Assembly (NCBI RefSeq): GCF_035712445.1
Contig: NZ_DASTAT010000090.1
Span: forward strand, 1 to 35,173
DNA: 35,173 bases
DNA from: Oligoflexus sp.
Lineage (GTDB): Bacteria > Bdellovibrionota_B > Oligoflexia > Oligoflexales > Oligoflexaceae
Direction of reading: 5' to 3'
The notes below the pieces were generated by a model. It ran no database searches, was not told the origin of the DNA, and saw only the letters and a program-made list of their open reading frames with translations. The translations under genes were made by a program, and so were the position numbers. Positions 17,425-24,805 of the stretch are shown piece by piece; positions within the stretch are counted from its first letter, which is position 1; every line of letters starts with the position of its first letter.

Positions 17425-19113
17425 CTATTCAGGTTGCTTGCTGCCTTCTTTCAAAGCTTCCGACAGCACCCTTCCTTCCGATCCGCTCGGTGGAATGGTG
17501 CCAGTCAGGAACGAAAGCGTCGGCGCCACATCCACGACATTGACGGTCTGCCCATAGCGTCCGGCTTTGATGCCTGGACCGCTCATAATCAGCGGAACAA
17601 AGCGATCATAGGCATATCCGGTCACGTGCACGGTGGGGATGCGGGTATAAACGTGATAGGGTTTGGGAATGAACACGATATCGCCGCTGCGGCCTTCGAC
17701 ATAGGTTTTCAGAATCTGATCTGCAAAGAGCCCGGGCGGCAGGGACCGTTCGCGAACGTCTTCGCCTGTGAACGCATACTGGATGCCGCCCATGATATTC
17801 GCCTGCATCCGCGCATCGCGACCCAATTTTTTTCGCACATCCACCATGTTGAGTCCGGCCGCGCGCAGGGCCTTGGGATTCAGATAGTAATTCAGATCCG
17901 TGTAGCCGAGCATCCAGGGACCGTTCTTCGGCTTCCCATAATTTTTCACCATGATGTCTTCGCAGGCTTTCAGAATTCCATCTTCGTCGATACGGCCCGC
18001 GGGTATCTTGACCTCCTGGAGATATTCGGTCAAAGGCGAGGCTCCATGGTCCGAGGTGAGTACGACCAGCGTATTCTTCAGACCCACTTTCTGATCGATG
18101 CTGCCGAGGAGCCTCGCCAGCATCCTGTCTTCGAATTCCGCCAGGAATTCGAGTTCACGGCTATTCGTGCCAAAGGTATGGGCGACCGAATCATGGCTCG
18201 AATAGCTGACGGCCAGCACATCAGTATGCGGACCCGAGCCGAGTTTCATGGACTCAAGAGCCGCGATGGCCATATCCGTGGTGATCTGCACGCCGAAGGG
18301 AAAGAGGATGGCGTGCCGCGAGCCGGTCTTCGTCTGGTGCGGGAAATCCACGCCGATTTCATCCAATGGGGGCTTTCGTTCGAGGTGCCTATTGTCCGGC
18401 AGCGAAGTCCCGCTCTCATCACCGTCCGCCTCCCACTGCAGGATGTCTTCGTGCCTCGCCTTCAGAGGTTCATTGATGGCCTTGACCCAATCAGGGAGTT
18501 CACCCTTGGGAAGATAGTAGCGGCTTGAAACCCAGGACGCCGATTCCTTATTGAACCAAAGCGCAAGGTCCGCGCGATGACCTCCGAGCAGAACCGAGGA
18601 GCGTTCCTTCAGGGAAATGGCCACCGCTTTCGACTGATAGCCCGAGTTTTTCAGCTCGTCGATGAAGGTTGTGCCGCCGATGTTTTTCGGCGAGATGCCT
18701 CGGACGGGAAAACCCTTGGCATCGCCGACGATGGGATAGCGCTCGTCGCTGGGCGCTTGAATCAGCTGCCCGCTTTCGCGATCCATCCATTCATTCAGGA
18801 TAATCTGATGCTGATAGGGATAGGCTCCCGACATGATCGTTGCATGACCGACGGCCGTCAGACCCTGAAGATGCTGATACTGCGCCAGGGGGAAATAAGC
18901 CCCTTCCTGCATCAGATAACGAAAGCCACCCGGGGTTCCCGACTTCCCGCGCGGGGGAAGAAAATTCCGGCTCCAGCGCGGCAGCTGATCGGATCGCAGC
19001 TGGTCGATCACGACGACGACCACAAGTTTCGGGACCTCAGCAAGGGCCGCGGATGCCAGGCCCAGACCAAGAGCGATAGGAAAAGCCATCCCTAGCTTGA
19101 CGCTGATGCGCAT
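17425..19113 (-). CDS. PafA-type alkaline phosphatase (phosphomonoesterase), secreted
   Basis: 562 residues with an N-terminal signal peptide (cleavage after SAALA). Metal and active-site residues match the Chryseobacterium/Elizabethkingia PafA pattern with nearly constant offsets: Asp37 in VIDQLR, nucleophile Thr86 in GLTAVGHATI, Asn107 in ILNEW, Lys169 and Arg171 in SLKERSS, Asp308/His312 in HDSVAHTFG, Asp355/His356 in SDHG and His496 in PTVHVTG. PafA releases phosphate from monoesters in the periplasm independently of phosphate starvation control. The start has GAGG seven bases upstream. It lies 45 bases after the LysR gene on the same strand, so the two may be cotranscribed. A related nucleotide phosphodiesterase is the alternative, but the Lys/Arg pair favours monoesters. 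Confidence 0.87.
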   Translation of the reverse strand: MRISVKLGMAFPIALGLGLASAALAEVPKLVVVVVIDQLRSDQLPRWSRNFLPPRGKSGTPGGFRYLMQEGAYFPLAQYQHLQGLTAVGHATIMSGAYPYQHQIILNEWMDRESGQLIQAPSDERYPIVGDAKGFPVRGISPKNIGGTTFIDELKNSGYQSKAVAISLKERSSVLLGGHRADLALWFNKESASWVSSRYYLPKGELPDWVKAINEPLKARHEDILQWEADGDESGTSLPDNRHLERKPPLDEIGVDFPHQTKTGSRHAILFPFGVQITTDMAIAALESMKLGSGPHTDVLAVSYSSHDSVAHTFGTNSRELEFLAEFEDRMLARLLGSIDQKVGLKNTLVVLTSDHGASPLTEYLQEVKIPAGRIDEDGILKACEDIMVKNYGKPKNGPWMLGYTDLNYYLNPKALRAAGLNMVDVRKKLGRDARMQANIMGGIQYAFTGEDVRERSLPPGLFADQILKTYVEGRSGDIVFIPKPYHVYTRIPTVHVTGYAYDRFVPLIMSGPGIKAGRYGQTVNVVDVAPTLSFLTGTIPPSGSEGRVLSEALKEGSKQPE

Positions 19114-19158
19114 GGTTGATCCTCATGTTTCAGGTTTTCCTGATTGTAACATGAGAGT

Positions 19159-19962
19159 TCAGGGTTGAGGCAAAATATCCAGGAGAGACTGCAGGGCCTC
19201 GGGCATCTGTTTATAGCGCAAATGCGAGGCGAAAATGGTCTGATCCGGCAGTTTCTTGTTGTGATAGCGGTAAAGGTTTTCATCCGCGGCCGTCAGCATA
19301 TGATCGGGCAGCACGGCGATGCCAATGCCCTGCCGCACGAGCTTCATGATGGCCGTCATGGAATTCACCTGAATGATGCGGCGCGGATGACGGCGACCGA
19401 GCTGCAGCAGATGATCGCCGGAACCGTAGGTAATCCAGCGGTAATCACTGAGCCGATCGAAGTCGACCTCGCTGGTCGAAACCAGGACGAAGACTTCATG
19501 AAGCACAGGACGCGACACGATCAATTCGCTGTCGATTTCAAAAGGCGTGAAGACGAGTTCGAAACGCCCGGCCTCCAGACCTTCCCGCAGGGCAGGAAGA
19601 TCCGCCATGGTGATATTGAAGTTGTGATCGTTCTTTTGATAGTAGGGGCCGAGGAGAGTCTGAAACCAGCTTTCCAGAAGGCCATGGGGAATGCCGACTC
19701 GAATGAGACTGCGTTCCCCATCCGCCAGCAGACTTTCGGCTTCGGTTTGAAAGTGTTTCACCGCATCATAGAGCCGCTTGCCTTTGGCCGTAAGCGTCAG
19801 GTGCTTCGAGGAACGAATCAAGAGCTCATCGTTGATGGATTCCTCAAGCAGTTTCACCTGGCGGCTGACGGCCGACTGGGCGATGTTAAGTTCTTCGGCG
19901 GCCTTGGAAAAACTGCCCTGTTCTGCAGCCGCGAGAAAAGCTTTCAAATAGCGAAAGTCCAT
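19159..19962 (-). CDS. LysR-family transcriptional regulator
   Basis: 267 residues. The N-terminal winged helix-turn-helix is classic (FLAAAEQGSFSKAAEELNIAQSAVSRQVKLLEE, ~9-42), and the effector domain (~90-260) is LysR-substrate-like with a GIGIAVLPDHML segment. GAGG five bases before the ATG fixes the start. It lies nine bases after a small lipoprotein gene and 45 bases before the PafA-type phosphatase, all on the minus strand, so an operon or autoregulated cluster is likely. LysR proteins usually control a divergent neighbour, but none is divergent here; its targets are unknown. Confidence 0.92.
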   Translation of the reverse strand: MDFRYLKAFLAAAEQGSFSKAAEELNIAQSAVSRQVKLLEESINDELLIRSSKHLTLTAKGKRLYDAVKHFQTEAESLLADGERSLIRVGIPHGLLESWFQTLLGPYYQKNDHNFNITMADLPALREGLEAGRFELVFTPFEIDSELIVSRPVLHEVFVLVSTSEVDFDRLSDYRWITYGSGDHLLQLGRRHPRRIIQVNSMTAIMKLVRQGIGIAVLPDHMLTAADENLYRYHNKKLPDQTIFASHLRYKQMPEALQSLLDILPQP

Positions 19963-19971
19963 GGATCCTCT

Positions 19972-20349
19972 TTATTTCTTATCAGGTGCTGAACGAATCA
20001 TGTCATAGCAAGCCGCGACGCTTCCCGAGTAGCTGAACCGCTCGATCGCCTTCTGACTGTTGTCGGTAAAGAAGCTGATTTTGCAGTTTTCACTTTGCGT
20101 GTAGATTTCGGGACGCCGCCAGTAACCGAGGGTCCGCGAATAAAGTTCGCTGGCTTCATAGGTCAGGACCTTCGCTCCTTTTTCCATCACATAAACACTG
20201 CGCGGGGCTCCCCATTGCTCGACCAAAAGATCGGGATGCTTCCCAACCCAGCCTTGCAGCGAGGAGTCCAGGCGATCGCTGTAATGCACGCAGGCGCTGA
20301 GCATGGCGCCCAAAAGAACTATATAAAATCGGATGTTTCTGTAAACCAT
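19972..20349 (-). CDS. Small lipoprotein, unknown function
   Basis: 125 residues from the ATG at 20349, which has GGGAGG four bases upstream; the signal ends MLSAC (Cys17). The mature part starts with a segment seen in many small proteobacterial lipoproteins (GWVGKHPDLLVEQWGAPRSV), where a short helix precedes a strand pair (VYVMEKGAKVLTYE). Two later cysteines (ENCKISFF, AACYDMI) may pair. No family function is known to me. It is the first gene of the group that continues with LysR nine bases downstream. Confidence 0.75.
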   Translation of the reverse strand: MVYRNIRFYIVLLGAMLSACVHYSDRLDSSLQGWVGKHPDLLVEQWGAPRSVYVMEKGAKVLTYEASELYSRTLGYWRRPEIYTQSENCKISFFTDNSQKAIERFSYSGSVAACYDMIRSAPDKK

Positions 20350-20399
20350 GACACCTCCCTTCGCGACATGGACAGCCCATTCTATATCTGATTGCGGGC

Positions 20400-20439
20400 A
20401 AAGCAAAGCCCCGTCCTGGCGTACAGGACGGGGCTTTTT
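20400..20439. terminator. Strong intrinsic terminator hairpin
   Basis: A 14-bp perfect stem AAAGCCCCGTCCTG (20405-20418) / CAGGACGGGGCTTT (20424-20437) with a five-base loop, flanked by T5 on the plus side and TTTGCTTT on the minus side. It sits just after the stop of the porin gene (20454, minus strand), which it most likely ends, and upstream of the small lipoprotein, insulating the two units. Confidence 0.9.
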
Positions 20440-20453
20440 GAATGAGAACGGGA

Positions 20454-21161
20454 TTAGAAGGTGTAACTGGCACCCGTGGTCACAAAGAGTTGCTCCTGTT
20501 CCTCCAGATCGTTCACGTCCTCGTCGGTTTCGACAACGTAATTGACCGAGGCCGCAAGGATCTTGTATGCGGCGGCCGCCGAAAGAGTGAGATGGCTGAG
20601 GCCATCCTCGCCTTCTTTACGGTCGAGGTAGGCCAGGGTTCCTCCCAACGTCCCGCTGACACCGCTTTGGGCGAAGACTTCCTGCTTCAGCCCCAGCTCG
20701 TAATAATTGCTGTCCAGGATGCCGCCACCGACACCATGATAGGCCGCCAGGGACGGATTCAAAAGGGTAGGCAGGCTGATTTTGGCCATGATCTCCTGAT
20801 CATTATCGAGTTCGGAATCAGGATAGATGTATTCGGTATAACCCAGGGAAAGCGTCACCGCTTCCAACGGAATATCGAAGCTGGCGAAGGCATCGACTTC
20901 CTGCTCGACTTCCGTCTCCTCGGCGTCCAAAGCCTGATTGCCCCAGGCGCCGATGGTCAGACCCCCGGACTGCAGCTTCAGGGTCGGCTGCAGAACTGGA
21001 TTTTTGTTCACAGTCATTCCACGGAAAATATAGGCCGACGCAATATCCAGGCCTGCCGTGGTGTTGATTTCCCTTCCAGGTGCGATCTTTTCCATATCCA
21101 CGGCCATAGCGGGAAGAGCCGTGGAAGCGAACATGGCAATGGCGATCCGGGCATGAATCAT
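20454..21161 (-). CDS. TorF-family putative porin (Gcw_chp-type outer-membrane protein)
   Basis: 235 residues with a signal peptide (ALPAMA-VD). The mature N-terminus has the family signature: a short linker, then TAGLDIASAYIFRGMTVNKNPVLQPTLKL and GLTIGAWGNQAL. Alternating hydrophobic strands run to a C-terminal aromatic residue (GASYTF), the usual beta-barrel signal for BAM-dependent insertion. AAGGGA seven bases before the ATG supports the start. Family members are small outer-membrane proteins thought to act in uptake; none has a firmly assigned substrate. Divergent from the Omp85-like gene. Confidence 0.82.
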   Translation of the reverse strand: MIHARIAIAMFASTALPAMAVDMEKIAPGREINTTAGLDIASAYIFRGMTVNKNPVLQPTLKLQSGGLTIGAWGNQALDAEETEVEQEVDAFASFDIPLEAVTLSLGYTEYIYPDSELDNDQEIMAKISLPTLLNPSLAAYHGVGGGILDSNYYELGLKQEVFAQSGVSGTLGGTLAYLDRKEGEDGLSHLTLSAAAAYKILAASVNYVVETDEDVNDLEEQEQLFVTTGASYTF

Positions 21162-21396
21162 AGTGGGTCCCTTTCTTCGTCGAAGATTCGATGGCTGGGC
21201 TGATACTGGATTCTGCTGCTTTTTCGCGCAAGAAGCGCCTGCACGTGCCCTTCAGGAAAGGTCCTACCGTAAGGTCGTCATCTGCCTCCTCGCGGAAGCT
21301 TTTTTGGGCGAAAGACCAACGGCGACTCATCCTTTGCGGTAAGGGGGCTTCAGAGTTTTTGTGCAGGCACCGATCTTTACTCCAGGAGATTCCTTA

Positions 21397-22551
21397 ATGT
21401 TGCAGCAAACGAGACGGATGAAGGTTCAACCGCCCGGTCCTTTGGGGTGGCTGGTTTCGTTTTTGTTTGCCGTCACCCTTCTGATGGTGCCCATGGCCTT
21501 GGCGCAGGTCCCTACGGACGACCAAAAGCGCACGGCAGGGGACGAGGCCGTCACATCCGACATGGGCGGCATGCCTTTGCTTTTCCGCACGCCGGAAACC
21601 GGCCTCGCCATCGGGGGTGTGCTTCTCTATACCAGCGGCCTGGATAAAAAGCGGGCTTCGCCGATTATTTCGGGGCTCATGTATACCGAGAAAAAGCAGA
21701 TCCTCTGGGGCGTCGGTGCCCGACAGATCCTGGACGGTGAAGACCGTTCCATCTATGCCTATAGCGAAATCGCCAGGTTTCCCCAGACTTTCTTCGGTGT
21801 CGGACGGAATACCAAACGCGGTGAAGCCACGGCCTATCAGGAAGAGCGACAGAACCTGGAATTCGGCGGCGATCAGGAACTTCTTCCCCACCTGAGCGTG
21901 GGATCGGGATTAATTCTGAGGAACGACACATTCAAAAGTCTGGAATCCGCGGGCAAGGGCCTTCTGGGTTCGGGGCTTTATCGTGGTGAGGACGGCGGAC
22001 CGCAGCGCGGGGCTCAGGTTTACCTTCTGTGGGAATCCACGAACGATAATTATTTCCCCAGCCAGGGTCAGAAGATCCAGCTGTTTTCGCAGCATTATAT
22101 CAAGCAGTGGGGCAGCCGTTATCCTTTCTCGGCGCAGAAGCTCGACGCAAGGTCCTATCATCTGCTCGCCCCGAATTGGATACAGGCGCATCAGTTCTTC
22201 GTGCAGAATCTGAACGGCGATCCTCCTTTCTATCAGCTGGCGCAATTGGGCGGGAATGATCTTTTGCGCGGTTATTATAAGGGCCGTTATCGCGATCGCA
22301 AGCTCATCATCCTGCAAACCGAAACGCGCTATCGCTTTTCCAAGTATTGGAATGTGGCTCTCTTTGGTGGATTCGGCAACGTGTCACGGGAATGGAATGA
22401 AATGCCGGACGAGGCCCTGAAGCCTTCGTACGGAACGGGCGTGCGGTATCAGATCAGTCCGAAGCAGAAGATCAACGTGCGCCTGGATGTGGGTTGGGGC
22501 GATGATCAGGGTGGGCCGCAGATCTATCTTTATGTGATGGAAGCCTGGTAA
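21397..22551 (+). CDS. Omp85/BamA-type surface antigen barrel protein without visible POTRA domains
   Basis: 384 residues from the ATG at 21397 (AGGAG eight bases upstream; a GTG 36 bases earlier is less likely). A signal peptide ends MALA-QV. The barrel starts soon after, at FRTPETGLAIGGVLLY, and carries the D15/Omp85 substrate-release motif region LGGNDLLRGYYKGRYRDR at ~290-307, followed by ETRYRF strands and an aromatic C-terminus (VMEAW). There is no room for POTRA repeats between the signal and the barrel, unlike BamA or TamA, so it belongs to the short 'bacterial surface antigen' group. Its role is unknown; an outer-membrane pore or lipid-handling barrel is plausible. Confidence 0.8.
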   Translation: MLQQTRRMKVQPPGPLGWLVSFLFAVTLLMVPMALAQVPTDDQKRTAGDEAVTSDMGGMPLLFRTPETGLAIGGVLLYTSGLDKKRASPIISGLMYTEKKQILWGVGARQILDGEDRSIYAYSEIARFPQTFFGVGRNTKRGEATAYQEERQNLEFGGDQELLPHLSVGSGLILRNDTFKSLESAGKGLLGSGLYRGEDGGPQRGAQVYLLWESTNDNYFPSQGQKIQLFSQHYIKQWGSRYPFSAQKLDARSYHLLAPNWIQAHQFFVQNLNGDPPFYQLAQLGGNDLLRGYYKGRYRDRKLIILQTETRYRFSKYWNVALFGGFGNVSREWNEMPDEALKPSYGTGVRYQISPKQKINVRLDVGWGDDQGGPQIYLYVMEAW

Positions 22552-22640
22552 CTGTCAGCTTTCTGAAGGCTCCCGCCGTCCAAAGTTGTGACCGTCTCAG
22601 GTCATGGGATTTGATTAAAGCAATGAAATCAAATCGATAT

Positions 22641-22667
22641 AAATTTTATACCCCGGGTATAAATTTT
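22641..22667. promoter_or_regulatory. Near-perfect 27-base palindrome, candidate operator (CsoR/CstR-like look)
   Basis: Core TATACCC-C-GGGTATA (22647-22661) is perfect, and the flanks extend it to 13-base arms with one mismatching pair. It lies 40-66 bases before the hydrolase ATG, next to a TATAAA (22638-22643) that could be a -10 box. The A/T arms around a C/G-rich centre resemble operators of CsoR-family metal or persulfide repressors. That resemblance is from memory and no such regulator is in the window. Confidence 0.55.
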
Positions 22668-22706
22668 GCACAATGCATTGCAGATCATCGAGCCTGAGGA
22701 GTTTTC

Positions 22707-23708
22707 ATGAAGTCGATCCTTATCATGCTGCTGAGCCTTGCGCTGGCCGCATGTGGTGATGCCAGTTTTCAACGCGAGCGATCATCCGATCGCAGTCCCG
22801 CGCCTGATACCCAGGATGAGGAAACGTCAACGCCGATGCCGGAGACGACGCTTCCCGAATCATCGGATCAGCTTCCAGAAAAACCTGCGACGCCGCCACC
22901 CGCTGACGACAAAGTTCCCGAGGCCCTTTATTATCCGGGGCGCCCTGGTCCCTATGCTGTGACCACTTACACCGAGAATCTGGCTGATCCTGGCTACAAC
23001 TCTGCGATCGTCTACTATCCGAGCGACCCGAAAGCGGTCATCATCGGTGCGAGCACGCTGAGCGGTGGCTTTACCAATACCAAGGAACAGATGTCCTGGC
23101 TCGGCCAGCATCTTGCGAGTCATGGGATTATCGCTTTGGTCTTCACGCCGACCAACAATCAATCCTTGAATCCTGTGATCTGGGCCAATGGGCATAAAGG
23201 TGGTTTTCAGAAATTGAAGGCGGAAGGACAAAGAGCCGGTAGTCCCATTCAGGGGAAGGTCGATGCCAGCAGGATTGGAATCATGGGTTATTCGATGGGT
23301 GGTGCCGGCACGATCCTCGCGGTGAATGAACTCGGGACTGCGGTCAAGGCAGCGGTTCCGATCTGTGCATTCCGTCCCGTGACGCCGACCGCTGCAATTC
23401 CCCTGATGCTCCTGACAGGGACCAACGATACCGTCGCGATTCCCGGCAATATCATCAACGCATATGAAGCCATGCCCGACACGAGCCCCAAAGCCCTCGC
23501 TAATTTTAGCGGCATGACCCATCTTGATGTTCCGAACGGTGGAGCGGCGGCGCAGCACGAGAATATCGCGTATTATGGAACAGCCTGGTACCGCGTTTAT
23601 ATGGGCGGTGATGCGCGTTATAAAACTTATCTATCAGGTGATGAACAGAAGAAGAAGGTGGATGCGGGGACGTTTGCGAATGCGGATGATTTTCGCCTTG
23701 TGCCGTAA
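22707..23708 (+). CDS. Lipoprotein alpha/beta hydrolase resembling PETase-type cutinases
   Basis: 333 residues with a lipoprotein signal (LAAC, Cys16) and a long Pro/Glu/Ser-rich linker (~20-75). The hydrolase domain follows the Ideonella PETase/cutinase order: W...LASHGI, SPIQGKVDASRIGIMGYSMGGAGTI with Ser196 in GYSMG, acid Asp241 in LTGTND, His272 in GMTHLD, and the family C-terminal helix AWYRVYMGGDARYKTYL. By eye, the Met after the nucleophile is kept, while the PETase Trp185 position is Phe (CAFRPV). The mature domain has only one other cysteine, so the PETase disulfides are absent. GAGGAG five bases before the ATG supports the start. Likely role: periplasmic or surface-tethered esterase on polyester, cutin-like or other ester substrates. 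Confidence 0.8.
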   Translation: MKSILIMLLSLALAACGDASFQRERSSDRSPAPDTQDEETSTPMPETTLPESSDQLPEKPATPPPADDKVPEALYYPGRPGPYAVTTYTENLADPGYNSAIVYYPSDPKAVIIGASTLSGGFTNTKEQMSWLGQHLASHGIIALVFTPTNNQSLNPVIWANGHKGGFQKLKAEGQRAGSPIQGKVDASRIGIMGYSMGGAGTILAVNELGTAVKAAVPICAFRPVTPTAAIPLMLLTGTNDTVAIPGNIINAYEAMPDTSPKALANFSGMTHLDVPNGGAAAQHENIAYYGTAWYRVYMGGDARYKTYLSGDEQKKKVDAGTFANADDFRLVP

Positions 23709-23734
23709 AAGAGCTGAGGCCCAGGCCCCAGCTC
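23705..23734 (-). terminator. Probable terminator of the LysM protein gene
   Basis: Stem GAGCTG (23711-23716) / CAGCTC (23729-23734) with an inner GG/CC pairing. On the minus strand it is followed by TTTTAC. It stands between two convergent genes. Confidence 0.5.
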
Positions 23735-23748
23735 CCGTCAAGAGCATC

Positions 23749-24768
23749 TTAGAATTCGTAACGGAGAGCAATCCCGGCGCCGCGTCCGGTGACCTTCTGG
23801 CGAATGCCATCAATCCCCTGACTGCGTCTCTCGTATTGAAGCGAGCCTTCCAGGCTTAAACCGGATTTCCATTCATAGGAAAGCTGAGTTGAAGCGGTGT
23901 AGCTCGATCCTTTGCGTATATCCTGGCCTTCAGCAGACGCAGGTGCATGAAAGCTCCCGGATGCGCCAAGGCTCCAACGCCAGCTTTCATGAATCACGAC
24001 ATCATAGCCCAAAGAGGCTTTGGCGAAATCGACGAACACGGCCTCCAAACCGAAGTTCGCGATCGCCAGCTGCTTGAAGAAAAAGCTCTGCTCGGTGCCG
24101 AGCTCAAGGCCCAGATGCAAGCGATTCATGAACGTCATCTCTCCGAAGAGACTCAGTTTATAAAGCGCATCGCTTCCGCCTTCAAAACGACCGTCGTCAG
24201 TATCCTTGAATTCGGCGTTCTTTAGCCCCAGAGATAGACCTACGCGCGAATCGCTGCCGGGTTTATAGTAGGCATCCAGGTCCATCGCCGTCTGCAGTTC
24301 AGAATCCAAAGTGGTCTTGAAGCTGCGCTCATGATCGACCGCTTCCATTTCATCTTTTACAAGGCCGAGACCCATTTTGATACCGAAGGATCGTTTGGGT
24401 TCCAAGTCCTGAGCCGGCTCTGAAGCTGGAGCAGGGTCGGAGGATTCTTCCGGGCTGACCAAAGTTTCATGGATAGGCTCAGCCGGCTGATCCGGTTTGC
24501 TGATGGCATCCTTCGGGCTTTGATCAGTCAGCTCATCGCTCAGGCGAATCGCTTGAGTGGGGCGGATGCGGTCGGGATTTTGGATCTCGGGGTTTTTTTC
24601 CAGAAGTTTCCGCAGGGAACCCTTGGGCCCATAGATCGGCTGACCGAATTCGCGGGCCGCGATGTGGGAGAGCGTGTCTCCCTTTTTTACGTTATAAGTC
24701 TTCGCCCAGGCAGCGTTTTGAGTTAAAAAAGCCAATAGGGTCAGACTCGCAGCAATCTTGCGGTTCAT
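23749..24768 (-). CDS. LysM-domain protein with C-terminal outer-membrane beta-barrel
   Basis: 339 residues with a signal peptide (NAAWA-KT). A LysM domain starts the mature protein (YNVKKGDTLSHIAAREFG...LLEKNP, ~24-75), which binds peptidoglycan. A Pro/Glu/Ser-rich linker (~80-125) follows, then ~210 residues of alternating amphipathic strands (LGLELGTEQSFF, LSYEWKSGLSLEGSLQYE) ending in YEF, a BAM-recognition signal. The layout suggests a barrel in the outer membrane that holds the cell wall through its periplasmic LysM, as OmpA does through its own domain. GGAG six bases before the ATG fits. It lies 37 bases after the coiled-coil lipoprotein on the same strand, so the two are probably one transcript. 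Confidence 0.8.
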   Translation of the reverse strand: MNRKIAASLTLLAFLTQNAAWAKTYNVKKGDTLSHIAAREFGQPIYGPKGSLRKLLEKNPEIQNPDRIRPTQAIRLSDELTDQSPKDAISKPDQPAEPIHETLVSPEESSDPAPASEPAQDLEPKRSFGIKMGLGLVKDEMEAVDHERSFKTTLDSELQTAMDLDAYYKPGSDSRVGLSLGLKNAEFKDTDDGRFEGGSDALYKLSLFGEMTFMNRLHLGLELGTEQSFFFKQLAIANFGLEAVFVDFAKASLGYDVVIHESWRWSLGASGSFHAPASAEGQDIRKGSSYTASTQLSYEWKSGLSLEGSLQYERRSQGIDGIRQKVTGRGAGIALRYEF

Positions 24769-24805
24769 TATCGACTCCGTTTATGCGTTCTCTCGCAGCC
24801 TGGCC

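Noticed and set aside
16645..18528. A 627-codon open frame on the plus strand across the solute-binding protein and phosphatase genes
   Set aside because: It is antisense to two genes with clear family motifs, spans their boundary, and its translation has no recognisable domain; high G+C leaves such frames open by chance.
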